A DNA stretch of 64,000 bases from Flavobacterium frigoris (GCF_900111075.1 NZ_FOFZ01000003.1:62001-126000), one strand, 5' to 3'. Positions 1 through 10,898 are shown, counted from the first letter of the stretch. Notes: generated by a model from the letters alone, not told the origin. A program made the numbers and translations.

Positions 1-1214
1 TTGGTTTTACAGGAGGTTTTGACAGCAACGCTACAAATTTAGCAAACAAACCTAACCCGAATGACCCGAATGCAAAAGGTGTTAATGTTAATTTATTTTT
101 AAAGCTTCAGCCTTACCAATGGGCTAAAGGAGCTCAGGATAATACCATACAACAACAGGGTCTGCCGGCAAGAGCGAATATACTAAACGTTGCTGCTTTA
201 GGCGGACCCACTTATGGAAAAAAAAGAGGTTACTTTATCAATGCACCCGCAGCTCCTGCTCAGGACAGCTTTACAGCTCCCAATCAAAATAAGTATACGC
301 CATACCAAAAAATTATAGCTGCTTGTACCATTGCAGAAAACCCTATAAACCTATTACCTGTATATGGAATAGGAGGAAATGATGCTACAGGTGTAACCAA
401 TGCAAACCCTGAAATACTTTCTCAAAATGTATTATTCGACCTTATAACCGCTGTCAGATATACACAACGTTTTTCTACACTGGCTAATTTACAGCGTGGA
501 GCAATTATTGTAAATATTGCCGACATTCCGGCTGCTAGTTATACCGCGCTCAATACCTTATTAAGTGGAGCAGCAGCGGACTTACCAAACCTGAATGCGC
601 TTGTAACGCAATTACCTGCCATACAAGGAGACATAACGGCCAATCATGTAGAGGTAATTAATTATGACGATGGTGACCTTGATGCAAAAATTGCCGCATT
701 ACAGGGAGCCGATGGTGCTAACAAAATATTGGTAATAAAAATGGGAGGCTTACCTATTAGGGCATTTGATTATATGTATGCCTGCAGTTCGCTGCCTAGT
801 TTATTGGAGGGAAAAGCCACAGCTAACTTGGTACTCAATTTAAATAAGCCTTACTTAAACTTATTAAAAGATGCAAGCATTGTTTATCCGACTCTGCCAT
901 TAAGTGCTCCTGACGGCCCCACAGCTACCAGATGCAATAGTGCTGTATCAGGATTCAAAAATTCAGCAGAAACTATTAACACCAGCCTTGGAGATGCCTT
1001 TGTTTTAAATCCTCCTTCGGCAGGTCTCCTGGCAACACCCATTTATACCATTGCTTCCTTAACCATTGATTCTTATAAGGCCGCTGATGCTGATGGTTCT
1101 CTGAAACCCTATTTTACCAACTTATATAATTTCTTTCAAAATCAGCAGCAAGACAAACTCTTCTTGGGGCTTCTGTATTTCTTAAGTTTCGTAAATAATC
1201 TTGATGGTCAATAA
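1..1214 (+). CDS. 3' part of an unknown protein, 5' end outside the window
   Basis: The frame that ends at the TAA at 1212-1214 is open back to the left edge, so the gene starts upstream of the window; the in-frame ATG at 729 is internal. The visible ~403 residues are rich in Ala, Asn and Leu with few charges and no clear membrane segment. The most conserved-looking part is around 720-870 (KILVIKMGGLPIRAFDYMY, then SLPSLLEGKATANLVLNL), an alpha/beta pattern that could be the nucleotide- or sugar-binding half of an enzyme, but I cannot name the family. The next gene starts 14 bases after the stop, so the two are almost certainly co-transcribed and may work together. Function is unknown. Confidence 0.8.
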   Translation, partial: GFTGGFDSNATNLANKPNPNDPNAKGVNVNLFLKLQPYQWAKGAQDNTIQQQGLPARANILNVAALGGPTYGKKRGYFINAPAAPAQDSFTAPNQNKYTPYQKIIAACTIAENPINLLPVYGIGGNDATGVTNANPEILSQNVLFDLITAVRYTQRFSTLANLQRGAIIVNIADIPAASYTALNTLLSGAAADLPNLNALVTQLPAIQGDITANHVEVINYDDGDLDAKIAALQGADGANKILVIKMGGLPIRAFDYMYACSSLPSLLEGKATANLVLNLNKPYLNLLKDASIVYPTLPLSAPDGPTATRCNSAVSGFKNSAETINTSLGDAFVLNPPSAGLLATPIYTIASLTIDSYKAADADGSLKPYFTNLYNFFQNQQQDKLFLGLLYFLSFVNNLDGQ

Positions 1215-1228
1215 TCATACAAAAACCT

Positions 1229-4200
1229 ATGAACGCATTACAATTACAAAAATTATATACTGGCTTACAGCAACAGATAAATGCTCAACAACAATTATTT
1301 TTTGTTAATGCCACGGCTGCCCTTAACCTGCCTGTTACCTCAAGCGCATACAAACAATTTGTACCCGATAATCAATTAGTGATTAACAAAGTACTTATTA
1401 CCATGCCCGATGCAAACAGTATATTAATTACGGGCAATACCAATTCATTTGAAATACCCAATTGTGCTTGCTCAGTCAATTTTTATTTAGAAAATGGTAT
1501 TCTCAACTCTACATTTAACATCTTGCTTTCAGGAGAAATGTTATCGCTTCCTGGAGTTGAGTGGTTTTCTATAGGTGCTCCATTTTATAAAATTTCAGTA
1601 GCTGAAGCACAATTGCCAGTGGTTGGTTTATTAGGTGGTACCATTGATACCGCAGTAAAACTGCAAATAGCCATGGGGTATCCCATTACCAATAATACTT
1701 GGCTATTTGAAGGGACTTTTTCCGATCCATATCCAAGTATTTCTAATTTTTATCAATTAGTAGGAGGTGTTAACCTTACAACTGCATTACCACAACCTTT
1801 TAGTACCTTAACCACACTTGGACTTAAAACCATTGATATTAGTTATAATTCAGCCAATAGTAATGTAGATTATATCGCTGTTGATATTAGCACACCTTCT
1901 GATTATGTCTGGCAAATTTTACCAGGTGTAGCTGTTACCGAAATTGATATTAATTGCCTTGTTTTAGGTCTGGGAACAGCTAGTACTATTAATACAGAAT
2001 TTACTATTACCGGTAATTTTACTATAGGGCCAGCGAGTTCCAATACTATTCAGCTTATTGCCAAAGTACCAGTTTTTACAGCCAGTGTACAACTTATCGA
2101 CGGCACCATACAATTGGGTGATTTACTTACCATGTTCTGGTGTGGAACTACCATTGACCTGCAATCGCAAATAACAGTTTTAAATATAGAAATAGATCCC
2201 AATGCTAAAAACTATATACTCAATTGTAGTATAGTTACCAACTGGATATTCTTTACTATAACAAATCCCAACTTAAGTTTTACCATGACTGGTCTTAGTT
2301 TGGATGTGAGTAGTCAGCAAGGTGTAACTACTGGAAAGATAGCAGGCTCATTTCACATAGGCCCAAGTACCCCAGACACAGGAGTTGACCTAAATATATC
2401 TGCCGCTTACGATGGAAGTGCCTGGATTTTTAATGCAAGCACAGGAATAGATCAAACCATTTCCTTAGGCGATATTGCTACTACTTTCCTACAAGCCTTT
2501 GGCATGGGATATGATACCATTCCGAGTTGGGTAACAGATAATTTACCCAATATAAGTAATATAAGCTTTACCGATACATTGCCTGACGACAAAAGCAAGT
2601 CATCTAAATACGAAGTAAAAGGAGATGTTGACTGGCATTTACAATACAGTTCCTTCGACTTAAAATTAAGTGCCAACGTAAATATTAGCTATACCGATGC
2701 CAAAACATCGGGTACCATTACAGGTACAGCCGATGCACGCCAAATGCTTGGCTTAACATTTATAATTGGTTATCAATTTGGCACAGCCGATACCGAAGTG
2801 TACTTGAAACTCCCTGAATTTACTAGTACCATTACCTATACAAGCAATGCTAAAAACGATATTATAGAAATTAAGTTTGATAAGATTTCGTTGGGCGAAA
2901 TTATAAGTACTTTGGTTGGTGTTTTTAGTCCAGGCTTTACGTTACCTGCCCCTTGGAATTTATTAAACAGTATCGATTTATCTGGATTTGATTTTACCTA
3001 TACACGTTATAAAGAAGCTGGAAAGAGCAGTATTGTAGCCACCATTCCGATAAAAGTAGATTTAGGTTTCATTAATATAAAATCCCTCAAAATCACCAAA
3101 GACGATTCGATCGCGGGCAGTGGTGTTTATATCTATATTGACGGCACTTTCTTGGGGCTTCCTATCGAAAGTGATTCTCCATTACAAAAAGATGGCAAAG
3201 GAAGTGATGCCACCAAAATGCCTGGTGTACCTGGTATGGGCAGCGAGTTTTTCGACTTAAAATTATTGGCCATGGGACAACATGTTTCTATGTACGATAC
3301 CGTAAGTTTAGACTCTGTTGATGCCTCTATTACTGCATTAGAAAATGCTTTTACAACTTCGTCTGATGAAAACTCAACCAGCATACCCGTACCTGCTGCT
3401 ACAGCAACTACCAAACCAGGTACTTTGGTATTTGACCAAAACAGCAATTGGCTGATCGGGACAGACTTTACTGTAGCTAAGTTTTATCGCATTGCCGCGG
3501 TGTTTAACGACCCCAATATGTATGGATTATTGGTGGGGGTAAGTCCTGATGCCGGTGCTTTTAAAAATCTTCAATTTGAAATTCTATATAAAAAAATAAA
3601 CGACACCATAGGTATGTATCAGATTGATCTGCAACTACCAGATGAATTCAGACATCTTGAATTTGGAGAAGTTTCTATTACACTTCCCATTATAGGTGTA
3701 AAAGTTTATACCAATGGTAATTTTTATCTTGACTTTGGTTTCCCTGCCAGTATTACCGACTTTTCACGATCTTTCTCTGTACAGGTATTTCCTTTTGTGG
3801 GATTTGGCGGATTTTATTTTGGCTACCTCAGCGGAGCTACATCGACCAGTGTACCTACCACCAGCTGCGGTGTATTTAACCCCGTTATAGAGTTTGGTCT
3901 TGGACTCTCACTAGGAGTTGGTAAAACAGTAGATCAAGGTATATTAAAAGCGGGACTTTCATTAACCGCCGTAGGTATTTTTCAGGGTGTATTAGGTTTT
4001 TTTAATGCCAATACTTCACTAAGTACTCATGATGAAACTTATTATAAAATTCAGGGAACTTTTGGTTTAACAGGGCACATTTACGGTGAAATCAATTTTG
4101 CTATCATATCGGCCAGACTAGATGTTATGGCGTATGCTTACATCACTATGATAATAGAAAGTTACAAACCAATTCCTATTACTTTTGAAGCTGGTGTTTC

Positions 4201-7200
4201 TGTAAAACTTACCGTTAAAATTAATTTAGGATTATTTTCTATCAAAGTATCATTGCACTTTAGTGCCACAATAAGTGCTTCCTTTATCGTTGGAAGTGAT
4301 ACATCGGCTCATGCTCCGTGGAATTATTGTCCAGTAAAAGGATTGAATGCCAAAGCTCCGTTAGAACTTGCAAGTAGAAATAGGCGAATACTCAGTCTGG
4401 CTGGAGCTCCTGTATATCTAAAATGGCAACCAATAGTGCCTATCACAAAAGTACCTCTTGATTTATTGTTTTTTCCACAACTTACAGTTTCGGGAGAGAC
4501 AGGATCTGCAGGGCCGCAATACGCATCAATGTTGTATATTAACACAGATACAGCCAACAACAGTCTTTCTGCTTTAACCGAAGGCGTACTTTACTGGGCC
4601 ATTAATGCACTCATCGGAAATACAGCTGAAAATACAGGTCTGGAGTGGCTGAAATTACAAGATATAACAGCCGACCAAATTAATAGCTTACTATGTTATT
4701 TTAACACAAGGCCAAATCATGTTGCCCCTTTCAATTATATAAATGCGGCACACGATGACATTCAGACTTTTTTCAGCAATTACTTTCAACTGAATATTCG
4801 TGCTGTGGATGCTACTCAAAATGGTAGTATGGATGCGGCTGTTTTCCCTGTAGTGCCTGAATTGACTCTGAATACGGATTTAAACGGAAATCTTGGTACA
4901 GCAGTAGATTTTTCGACAAAAAATATGACTGGAAACCAAAATTACATCAGCGATATTACAATACTCCTTGCCTCTTCTGCTGTTGATTACCAGTCAGATA
5001 TTACCGCAACCTATTATGATTCTTCCGATTGCAGTAATGTTATAGATCTTAGTTATGAAGAGCAGCATAATCTGTCATTTCCTACCTTTATGTTTACAGA
5101 TTTTATCGCTTTGCTAGCTAAACAGGCCTTGCAAGCAGCATCGGATTATCTTAATAAACAAGAGAAATTATCAGGCACAGTAAGTGATGTGATAACCAAC
5201 GCTGTCGCAGATAGTGTGCAAGGAATTGGTGGAATGGCATCTCGATTTATGCTTCATGGCCTAAGATTACCTCAACCACCCGACGCTGCAAAAGGAATAA
5301 CAGAACCTTTGTACGTCCTTACGGGCCAACAGATCGCTATTCCGTCGACACTACAAAAAGGGGATAAATATTCGGTATTGCTACAAAATCCAAATGTATC
5401 ATGGATTACTATGGTATTAGGCACCAACAACACCCTTAGTATCACTATAGATGACAATGAGATTCAGCACATACACGATGTAGCGGCGATTACGCTGTCT
5501 CCGACATTATCGTATGGACCAAGTGCTCTTATCAATTATAATGATACACCACAAACATTTTCATTAGGAGCTCCGGCTTTGTGGCAGTATCCCGGCGATT
5601 ATTATTCAGGCGTAATCAATAAACCTGTGCTGTGGAAATTACCATCAAACTTGACAACTATTTTTGCCGATGAAGAAGATTGGCTTTTTGATGTTAAAAC
5701 TTTGACCACTACCAGCACAGGAACTACCCAGGCAAAAGTAAATAATTACAGTTGGGGCACTATAGTTAATTTTTCTTTGCAGAAGATAACCGCCATTGAT
5801 GGACAGGTAACGCCATTATCTAATAATATGTATAATCTGGTGGGTGCCGATGATGCAGGAACAATTTATTTGCAAGAACTCCTGACTTACCTCACTACAA
5901 ATAATGATAGTGATGGGACTAAAACCATTCAGCAGCTTCAGGTATTGTATCAGCCCGATCCAACACAAAATTCAGAAGGAGGTTATATTTCAGATGCCAA
6001 TGGTGCTTTCAAAACAGCAATTATACAGGCCAATCTTTCAACAGAAACCAATCCTGTAGAAGGAATGATGGGCAGAATGGCTTTTGTTGAAACTCCGATA
6101 AGAGATTATAATACCCTGAATAGCGCTGGAGATTTTATAAAATTATTGTGGGAATGCAGTATTGTTCGCAGTGGCGGTTTTTATTTCTATTACAACAATA
6201 GCGAAAACAAAGGACTCCCTGAAACCCTTTTTGCTGGTAACGGAATCGCGAATCTGGCATTAGTAATCACTTATGACACCTTGATATTGAGCCCCTTTGT
6301 AAACAGTGTTGTCATAGGAGATCTTATCGATACATCAAATACATCTGTTTATGTTCAGTCGCCAGATACTGAGCCAATAGCCCATCAATATACCACACGA
6401 GTTGCTACTTTGTTACCAGGAACTGTTGGTTATGAAGTTTCTCGTAACAATCCGGGAGAATATGTGCCAACGCAACCTGTACCATCCTTAGGAGAAGATA
6501 AAATATATCTAGAGACACAATTTAATCTAATAGGAATAACGGTACCTGCATTACCTGCATATATAAATCCAACACCTGCAGGACCAGTAGATTCGATGGA
6601 CGATGAAGCAATTGCCAATACCAAAAATGGAAACCCTTCTGCCAATGATGATGCGGAAGATTGGAACTATAGTGCCGTTGTACCTTATTATAAATATGTA
6701 CAATCGGCAGAAACAGATCCCCAATATCCTAATCCATATGCGGGTATAGGAACTACAGTTGAAATGATATTGAACTGGCAGGATATGTTTGGAAATGTTC
6801 CTCCAACTGGTACAGCTCCTTTAAATGCATCTATGCAATTATTGTATTCAGATGCCATTATTGCACTTAGTCAGTGGCCATCAGTATCTGTGTCGTATTT
6901 GTTTAGTTTAGTGAATAAAAAACCGAACATCAACCTTAATTTTAATTTTAATACGGTTCGATATATAGGAGATGGAGCGCAGAATAACGCTCAGATAGAT
7001 ATGACCACTTATATGAATATCTTCTATCAGCTTAGTAATGGAGATATGGTAATTCATTATACCACTACTGTAGAAGATCAGGTCAACGCACAAGGTGACA
7101 CAATTGCGACAGAACATACTATTGCAAATGATGATTTATTGAATAATTTTATCAATCCAATTATTGCATATTTACGAGCTATCATCTATGTTGATCAACC

Positions 7201-9778
7201 AGTTGCATTAAAAACTTATACCATAAGCGCCGAAATAATAACGACCAATATCACCACATTGCCTGAAATTTCGTTGGTTGCTGCAAGTATTACCATGCTA
7301 CGAATTGCCAATTTAGATCCTAATTTTAACAATGTTGCAGGAATAGCCATCGCCAGTACAAGCATACAACCATTGTCTGAAAACGATACAAACAGTATGT
7401 TGGCTCTTTCTTATTTTGCTCAACAGTTTGAGGCTGCCTTTATCAATCAGCCTGCTACTGGCATTGTACTTAAAGCAGCTACTGGAGCCAATTTGACTAA
7501 AGGAAATAGCGACACCACCGCAAATGCACCTCTTTGGATGGTACGTTTTGATAGTACAGGAGCTAATGGTCTGAAATTTAGATTTAACAATAAACAAGTG
7601 TATTATTTTGCTCCAATTCCGTTGGCCAATAGTTTACAATCTTTCTCTGCCCGAATAAATAGCTACGAGCAAGGCAAAGCTTTTCCTTCGGATCAAAATA
7701 TTAGCAAAAATTATACTAGCATTGATATGGACAGCTGGGGCTTGCAGTTTTTACAAGCCGTTGATAAATTTCTGAGTCCTACTTATTCGGTTCCTGCATT
7801 TTTATTAACCGCAAATGATGTGTTTGCTGGTGATCCCGATTATTTGCAACTGATCTTAGATGCCAAACAAAAATTGGCAGACGCGATAGAAGGTACAATA
7901 GATTTTATTATTGAGCCTGATGGTGGAAAAGAACCATCAAACATAGGGAATGCTCAGGAAAAGTGGAAACAGCAAATACTGATTCAACTTGCCAATACCT
8001 ATCGCTACGTAGCATCTGTACAGACAACGGCAAGCATAAGCTCGGCTTATAAAGGCAACGAATATGCCAATTCAAATAATGTACCAGCACAATATCCTTA
8101 TGTTCCTTCTTTGTACGGAAAAATGTTGGGGCTTGATCCCTCGACTTCCGGATCTGATATTGTACCCAAATCTAGTGAGTATTCCTTATCTACAGCAAAA
8201 GTGCCAACAGCCAATGGCAACTCTTGGCTGACTTATATGTTTGAAGCCAAGGATGTTGCCGAAAGCCGTAGTTTTTCTTTTGGAGATATGGAGTATTACG
8301 TGAGCCATCTTGAATTTGATATTACTAAAATACCCGATTTGGCAGATTATCTGGCTTCTTCATGGCTGACATTTATTATTCCGCTTGATGGAGAAATAAA
8401 TCAGAAAGAGAGTCCTCTTGCTGACATGAGCGACGTTGGCCAAACAACCATACCAGTACCATTGCGCGCTTATCCTACGCCACCATCCATATCGGTGCAG
8501 AACTTTGATTATCCTGTGAATGAGACCAACCCATTGGCTGCAATAACCATAGAAGAGGCACGTTTATGGGAATATAATTACACTTACCAAAACCCTTCTG
8601 CGGCCCAGGATACTATTGTAACAGAAATTCAGTTTAATGTTACCGATGAAAACCAAAGTTTTTACAGCAATTCTAATACTTCAAATTTGCCTTTATATCA
8701 AGCATTGGCTCAGTTTATTGATAGTTATCCATTAATTAATGCCGACTTTGATAATTGCCTTGCACTACTTACACCTGCCACTTTGAAAGCAGACTCGACT
8801 TTGGCTATAAATGCACGTTATGCCATGCTGGCTTTTATAGAAATTATAAATCAGGTGGCAGAACAATGGTCCGTTACCAATCAGGTCAATCCAAGAAAAC
8901 CGCTGACACAGGCAAGAGCGCTTAATGTAGCGCCTGCACCACCATTTACACTGTCATATACCATAACGGAAAGTGCACAGGAATTAACAGAATATCTAAT
9001 TGTAAGCGTTGATTTTAATAACGAACAGTCTTCAGATATTACTATTAGTCTGACTATTAATGACTATACAAGCGAACTGGTTGAAGGCGAGAAAAATGAA
9101 TACGTTTATTACTGGGTGGATAATCTTGGAAATCGTGCATATCTATTATACGAAGACAGAAATAGCAATCCGTCAAGAACAATAAATTTGGGAGGCCTTG
9201 ACATTCTAAGTGCGCAAAATGCCTGGAGCAGTGTGGCCGTGATTAGAAACGAAGAACTACTGGAGAATCAGGATGGAACATGGCAAACCACCAACCCACT
9301 GTTTATTTATCAGACACCACAAGTCATGTTTTACAATAAACTAATTCCGTTATTAGTTGCCAATAGTGCGATTAATGTTAATACGATAGAAACCGCAACA
9401 TATCCAGTACAGCCAACACGAACTCTAAATGTGCAAATGCTGGTATTGTTTGACGCCTTAACAGAAAATATTAACAGTGCCATTACAGAATTTACAATAA
9501 AAATGCAGTGCGATTATACGTATATTATTCCAGGAACAGCATTCCCTGTTGACGTACCTGTTTTAATGATTACACCAACGCAAATAACAGTAGCAGATCA
9601 CGGAAAAAGCATGGCAGACTTAATAACCGCAGGGATAAACAATTGGATGCAAAGCAATAATCCGCAAACTAATGCTGGTGTCTTTACTTTTACGTTAACG
9701 GCTTACTCGGTAACAGACAGTTATGTGCCAATATTGAAAATTCCGTTTACATTGCCATTAACGGCTATCGCATCATAA
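1229..9778 (+). CDS. giant beta-rich protein of unknown function, 2849 aa
   Basis: The gene starts at an ATG 14 bases after the upstream stop and ends at 9778, just before a strong terminator. The protein has no obvious N-terminal signal peptide. It is dominated by alternating hydrophobic/polar strands rich in Thr, Asn, Ile and Tyr with very few Cys. The first ~1000 residues look like successive beta-sheet units. A Gly/Phe-rich stretch near residues 850-880 (VGFGGFYFGYLSG) and long amphipathic strands to about residue 1030 resemble the core of large bacterial proteins annotated only as DUF6603-like, which is a low-confidence comparison. The remaining ~1800 residues show no motif I recognise. 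It may be a cell-surface or injected multi-domain protein, or a lipid-binding scaffold; none of these can be shown here. The paired upstream gene suggests a two-protein unit. Confidence 0.9.
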   Translation: MNALQLQKLYTGLQQQINAQQQLFFVNATAALNLPVTSSAYKQFVPDNQLVINKVLITMPDANSILITGNTNSFEIPNCACSVNFYLENGILNSTFNILLSGEMLSLPGVEWFSIGAPFYKISVAEAQLPVVGLLGGTIDTAVKLQIAMGYPITNNTWLFEGTFSDPYPSISNFYQLVGGVNLTTALPQPFSTLTTLGLKTIDISYNSANSNVDYIAVDISTPSDYVWQILPGVAVTEIDINCLVLGLGTASTINTEFTITGNFTIGPASSNTIQLIAKVPVFTASVQLIDGTIQLGDLLTMFWCGTTIDLQSQITVLNIEIDPNAKNYILNCSIVTNWIFFTITNPNLSFTMTGLSLDVSSQQGVTTGKIAGSFHIGPSTPDTGVDLNISAAYDGSAWIFNASTGIDQTISLGDIATTFLQAFGMGYDTIPSWVTDNLPNISNISFTDTLPDDKSKSSKYEVKGDVDWHLQYSSFDLKLSANVNISYTDAKTSGTITGTADARQMLGLTFIIGYQFGTADTEVYLKLPEFTSTITYTSNAKNDIIEIKFDKISLGEIISTLVGVFSPGFTLPAPWNLLNSIDLSGFDFTYTRYKEAGKSSIVATIPIKVDLGFINIKSLKITKDDSIAGSGVYIYIDGTFLGLPIESDSPLQKDGKGSDATKMPGVPGMGSEFFDLKLLAMGQHVSMYDTVSLDSVDASITALENAFTTSSDENSTSIPVPAATATTKPGTLVFDQNSNWLIGTDFTVAKFYRIAAVFNDPNMYGLLVGVSPDAGAFKNLQFEILYKKINDTIGMYQIDLQLPDEFRHLEFGEVSITLPIIGVKVYTNGNFYLDFGFPASITDFSRSFSVQVFPFVGFGGFYFGYLSGATSTSVPTTSCGVFNPVIEFGLGLSLGVGKTVDQGILKAGLSLTAVGIFQGVLGFFNANTSLSTHDETYYKIQGTFGLTGHIYGEINFAIISARLDVMAYAYITMIIESYKPIPITFEAGVSVKLTVKINLGLFSIKVSLHFSATISASFIVGSDTSAHAPWNYCPVKGLNAKAPLELASRNRRILSLAGAPVYLKWQPIVPITKVPLDLLFFPQLTVSGETGSAGPQYASMLYINTDTANNSLSALTEGVLYWAINALIGNTAENTGLEWLKLQDITADQINSLLCYFNTRPNHVAPFNYINAAHDDIQTFFSNYFQLNIRAVDATQNGSMDAAVFPVVPELTLNTDLNGNLGTAVDFSTKNMTGNQNYISDITILLASSAVDYQSDITATYYDSSDCSNVIDLSYEEQHNLSFPTFMFTDFIALLAKQALQAASDYLNKQEKLSGTVSDVITNAVADSVQGIGGMASRFMLHGLRLPQPPDAAKGITEPLYVLTGQQIAIPSTLQKGDKYSVLLQNPNVSWITMVLGTNNTLSITIDDNEIQHIHDVAAITLSPTLSYGPSALINYNDTPQTFSLGAPALWQYPGDYYSGVINKPVLWKLPSNLTTIFADEEDWLFDVKTLTTTSTGTTQAKVNNYSWGTIVNFSLQKITAIDGQVTPLSNNMYNLVGADDAGTIYLQELLTYLTTNNDSDGTKTIQQLQVLYQPDPTQNSEGGYISDANGAFKTAIIQANLSTETNPVEGMMGRMAFVETPIRDYNTLNSAGDFIKLLWECSIVRSGGFYFYYNNSENKGLPETLFAGNGIANLALVITYDTLILSPFVNSVVIGDLIDTSNTSVYVQSPDTEPIAHQYTTRVATLLPGTVGYEVSRNNPGEYVPTQPVPSLGEDKIYLETQFNLIGITVPALPAYINPTPAGPVDSMDDEAIANTKNGNPSANDDAEDWNYSAVVPYYKYVQSAETDPQYPNPYAGIGTTVEMILNWQDMFGNVPPTGTAPLNASMQLLYSDAIIALSQWPSVSVSYLFSLVNKKPNINLNFNFNTVRYIGDGAQNNAQIDMTTYMNIFYQLSNGDMVIHYTTTVEDQVNAQGDTIATEHTIANDDLLNNFINPIIAYLRAIIYVDQPVALKTYTISAEIITTNITTLPEISLVAASITMLRIANLDPNFNNVAGIAIASTSIQPLSENDTNSMLALSYFAQQFEAAFINQPATGIVLKAATGANLTKGNSDTTANAPLWMVRFDSTGANGLKFRFNNKQVYYFAPIPLANSLQSFSARINSYEQGKAFPSDQNISKNYTSIDMDSWGLQFLQAVDKFLSPTYSVPAFLLTANDVFAGDPDYLQLILDAKQKLADAIEGTIDFIIEPDGGKEPSNIGNAQEKWKQQILIQLANTYRYVASVQTTASISSAYKGNEYANSNNVPAQYPYVPSLYGKMLGLDPSTSGSDIVPKSSEYSLSTAKVPTANGNSWLTYMFEAKDVAESRSFSFGDMEYYVSHLEFDITKIPDLADYLASSWLTFIIPLDGEINQKESPLADMSDVGQTTIPVPLRAYPTPPSISVQNFDYPVNETNPLAAITIEEARLWEYNYTYQNPSAAQDTIVTEIQFNVTDENQSFYSNSNTSNLPLYQALAQFIDSYPLINADFDNCLALLTPATLKADSTLAINARYAMLAFIEIINQVAEQWSVTNQVNPRKPLTQARALNVAPAPPFTLSYTITESAQELTEYLIVSVDFNNEQSSDITISLTINDYTSELVEGEKNEYVYYWVDNLGNRAYLLYEDRNSNPSRTINLGGLDILSAQNAWSSVAVIRNEELLENQDGTWQTTNPLFIYQTPQVMFYNKLIPLLVANSAINVNTIETATYPVQPTRTLNVQMLVLFDALTENINSAITEFTIKMQCDYTYIIPGTAFPVDVPVLMITPTQITVADHGKSMADLITAGINNWMQSNNPQTNAGVFTFTLTAYSVTDSYVPILKIPFTLPLTAIAS

Positions 9779-9859
9779 AAATCTGTTTCTTTTTTGCTTT
9801 CATAAATACGAGTTTAAAATTAGACTATGAAATAAAAAAAAGGGGTTAATCTAGTCATG

Positions 9860-9889
9860 GTCGGAAGAAATTCTTCCGACTTTTTTTTT
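9860..9889 (+). terminator. rho-independent terminator of the giant-protein operon
   Basis: The arms GTCGGAAGAA and TTCTTCCGAC are perfectly complementary (10 bp, with the innermost pairs forming the loop in practice) and are followed by nine T. It sits 82 bases after the stop at 9778. Confidence 0.85.
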
Positions 9890-9997
9890 GCTTTATATTT
9901 TCAAAAGTAATTGATTTTATTTACTATTTGTAGCGAGATTTTTTTCTTGTTTAATTTATTGATTTTATATGTTTTCACTACTGTAAATCAATATTGT

Positions 9998-10190
9998 ATG
10001 ACAAATTTTAAACAACCACAAAGTATCCGTCAATGAGCTGTTAGGTTTTATTCTTGAGGCGCTTCTATCACATCTATCCACCAGTACTAAGGCGGATCAA
10101 TATTCAAAAATACTTGATGGTAAAAAAGTATTTTATCTGTTTGTCAAAATATACTCATATAATGACTTCTATATAGTATTATTGCGGCAT
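9998..10190 (+). pseudogene. N-terminal remnant of an IS4-type transposase
   Basis: From the ATG at 9998 the frame reads MTNFKQ. A one-base shift at about 10016 then gives HKVSVNELLGFILEALLSH followed by STKADQYSKILDGKKVFYLF. This matches the N terminus I know from Bacteroidota IS4-like DDE transposases (NELL, then TKADYYSKVLHG, then KVFYLL). The similarity fades after about 10170 and no catalytic domain follows, so only a dead 5' stub remains. It lies between the terminator of the giant operon and the first cassette-like site, and marks the start of the accessory stretch. The rest of 9890-10298 shows nothing else apart from the palindromic site at 10226-10281. Confidence 0.55.
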
Positions 10191-10225
10191 CTAAATCTGT
10201 GGCTTCTTAAAACTCATCCAGTTCC

Positions 10226-10281
10226 GCTCAACTTAGCTTTCATAGTTCGTGCTGCGTACGCAACGAGCTTAGCTGTTAGTG
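10226..10281 (-). repeat. attC-like palindromic site A (3' of HD gene)
   Basis: Read on the minus strand it starts with CACTAAC (inverse core type) and ends with GTTGAGC, which matches the integron core GTTRRRY. Between them lies an imperfect hairpin centred on TGCGTACGCA with flanking AGCT/AGCT arms. It lies 18 bases past the stop of the HD gene, the position expected for a cassette attC. Both conserved ends and the GTTGArCGG edge are shared with site B. Confidence 0.5.
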
Positions 10282-10298
10282 GCCGTCTTTCTTGGCGG

Positions 10299-10898
10299 TC
10301 AGTTAGTTTTTTTTATTAGAATTCCTTTGTCCACACTTTCGTTTATTAAATTCTCTGCATAATTCCAAACTGCAGACGAACCGTTTTTAATTGCTTTTTT
10401 CTTATCATAAACTTTTTTATACGGCACATTAAATTCAGTCCAAGTTCCACCATTATTTGAAGTGTTTTGCAATAGTGGTTCAAATCTATCCATTGATTTT
10501 GCAAATTTTGCTTCGTCCGTATTACCTTCTTCAAATTCTTCCCAAATAGATGTGAGTTCTTCGGCTTGTTCTGATGGTAAAAGTCCAAATATTCGCTTTG
10601 CGGCAATAAGTTCCTCTTCGGTATTTGTATGGCTTTTTGTAGAATCGTAAATAAAAGTGTCACCCGCATCAATTTCCACGATATCGTGGATTAAAACCAT
10701 TTTCAAAACTTTAAGTACATCTATCGGTTTGTCCGAATGTTCTGCCAATACAATTGTCATCATTGCTAAATGCCAACTATGTTCTGCATCATTTTCGTGT
10801 CTATCGCTGTTAAATAATTTGGTTTTGCGTTGAATGTATTTCAACTTGTCTATCTCTTTTATGAAGCTTACTTGTTTTAATAAATTGTCTGTCTGCAT
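10299..10898 (-). CDS. HD-domain phosphohydrolase, YfbR/HDDC2-like nucleotidase
   Basis: This 199-residue protein has the metal-binding HD signature: H34, the H40-x2-H43 region (ENDAEHSWH), H71-D72 and a downstream DAGD at 77-80. This is the pattern of the HD_3/YfbR/HDDC2 family, soluble enzymes that remove phosphate from deoxynucleoside monophosphates. The length matches that family. The ATG at 10896-10898 is the first in frame. Substrate cannot be fixed from sequence. It stands alone on the minus strand with an attC-like site directly 3' of it and another (site B) 148 bases 5', so it looks like cargo of a gene-cassette array and not a housekeeping yfbR. A role in nucleotide pool control during phage infection is possible but inferred only from context. 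Confidence 0.85.
   Translation of the reverse strand: MQTDNLLKQVSFIKEIDKLKYIQRKTKLFNSDRHENDAEHSWHLAMMTIVLAEHSDKPIDVLKVLKMVLIHDIVEIDAGDTFIYDSTKSHTNTEEELIAAKRIFGLLPSEQAEELTSIWEEFEEGNTDEAKFAKSMDRFEPLLQNTSNNGGTWTEFNVPYKKVYDKKKAIKNGSSAVWNYAENLINESVDKGILIKKTN

Noticed and set aside
10346-10672. 108-codon minus-strand frame within the HD gene
   Set aside because: It overlaps the HD gene in another frame; the HD motif frame is clearly the real one.
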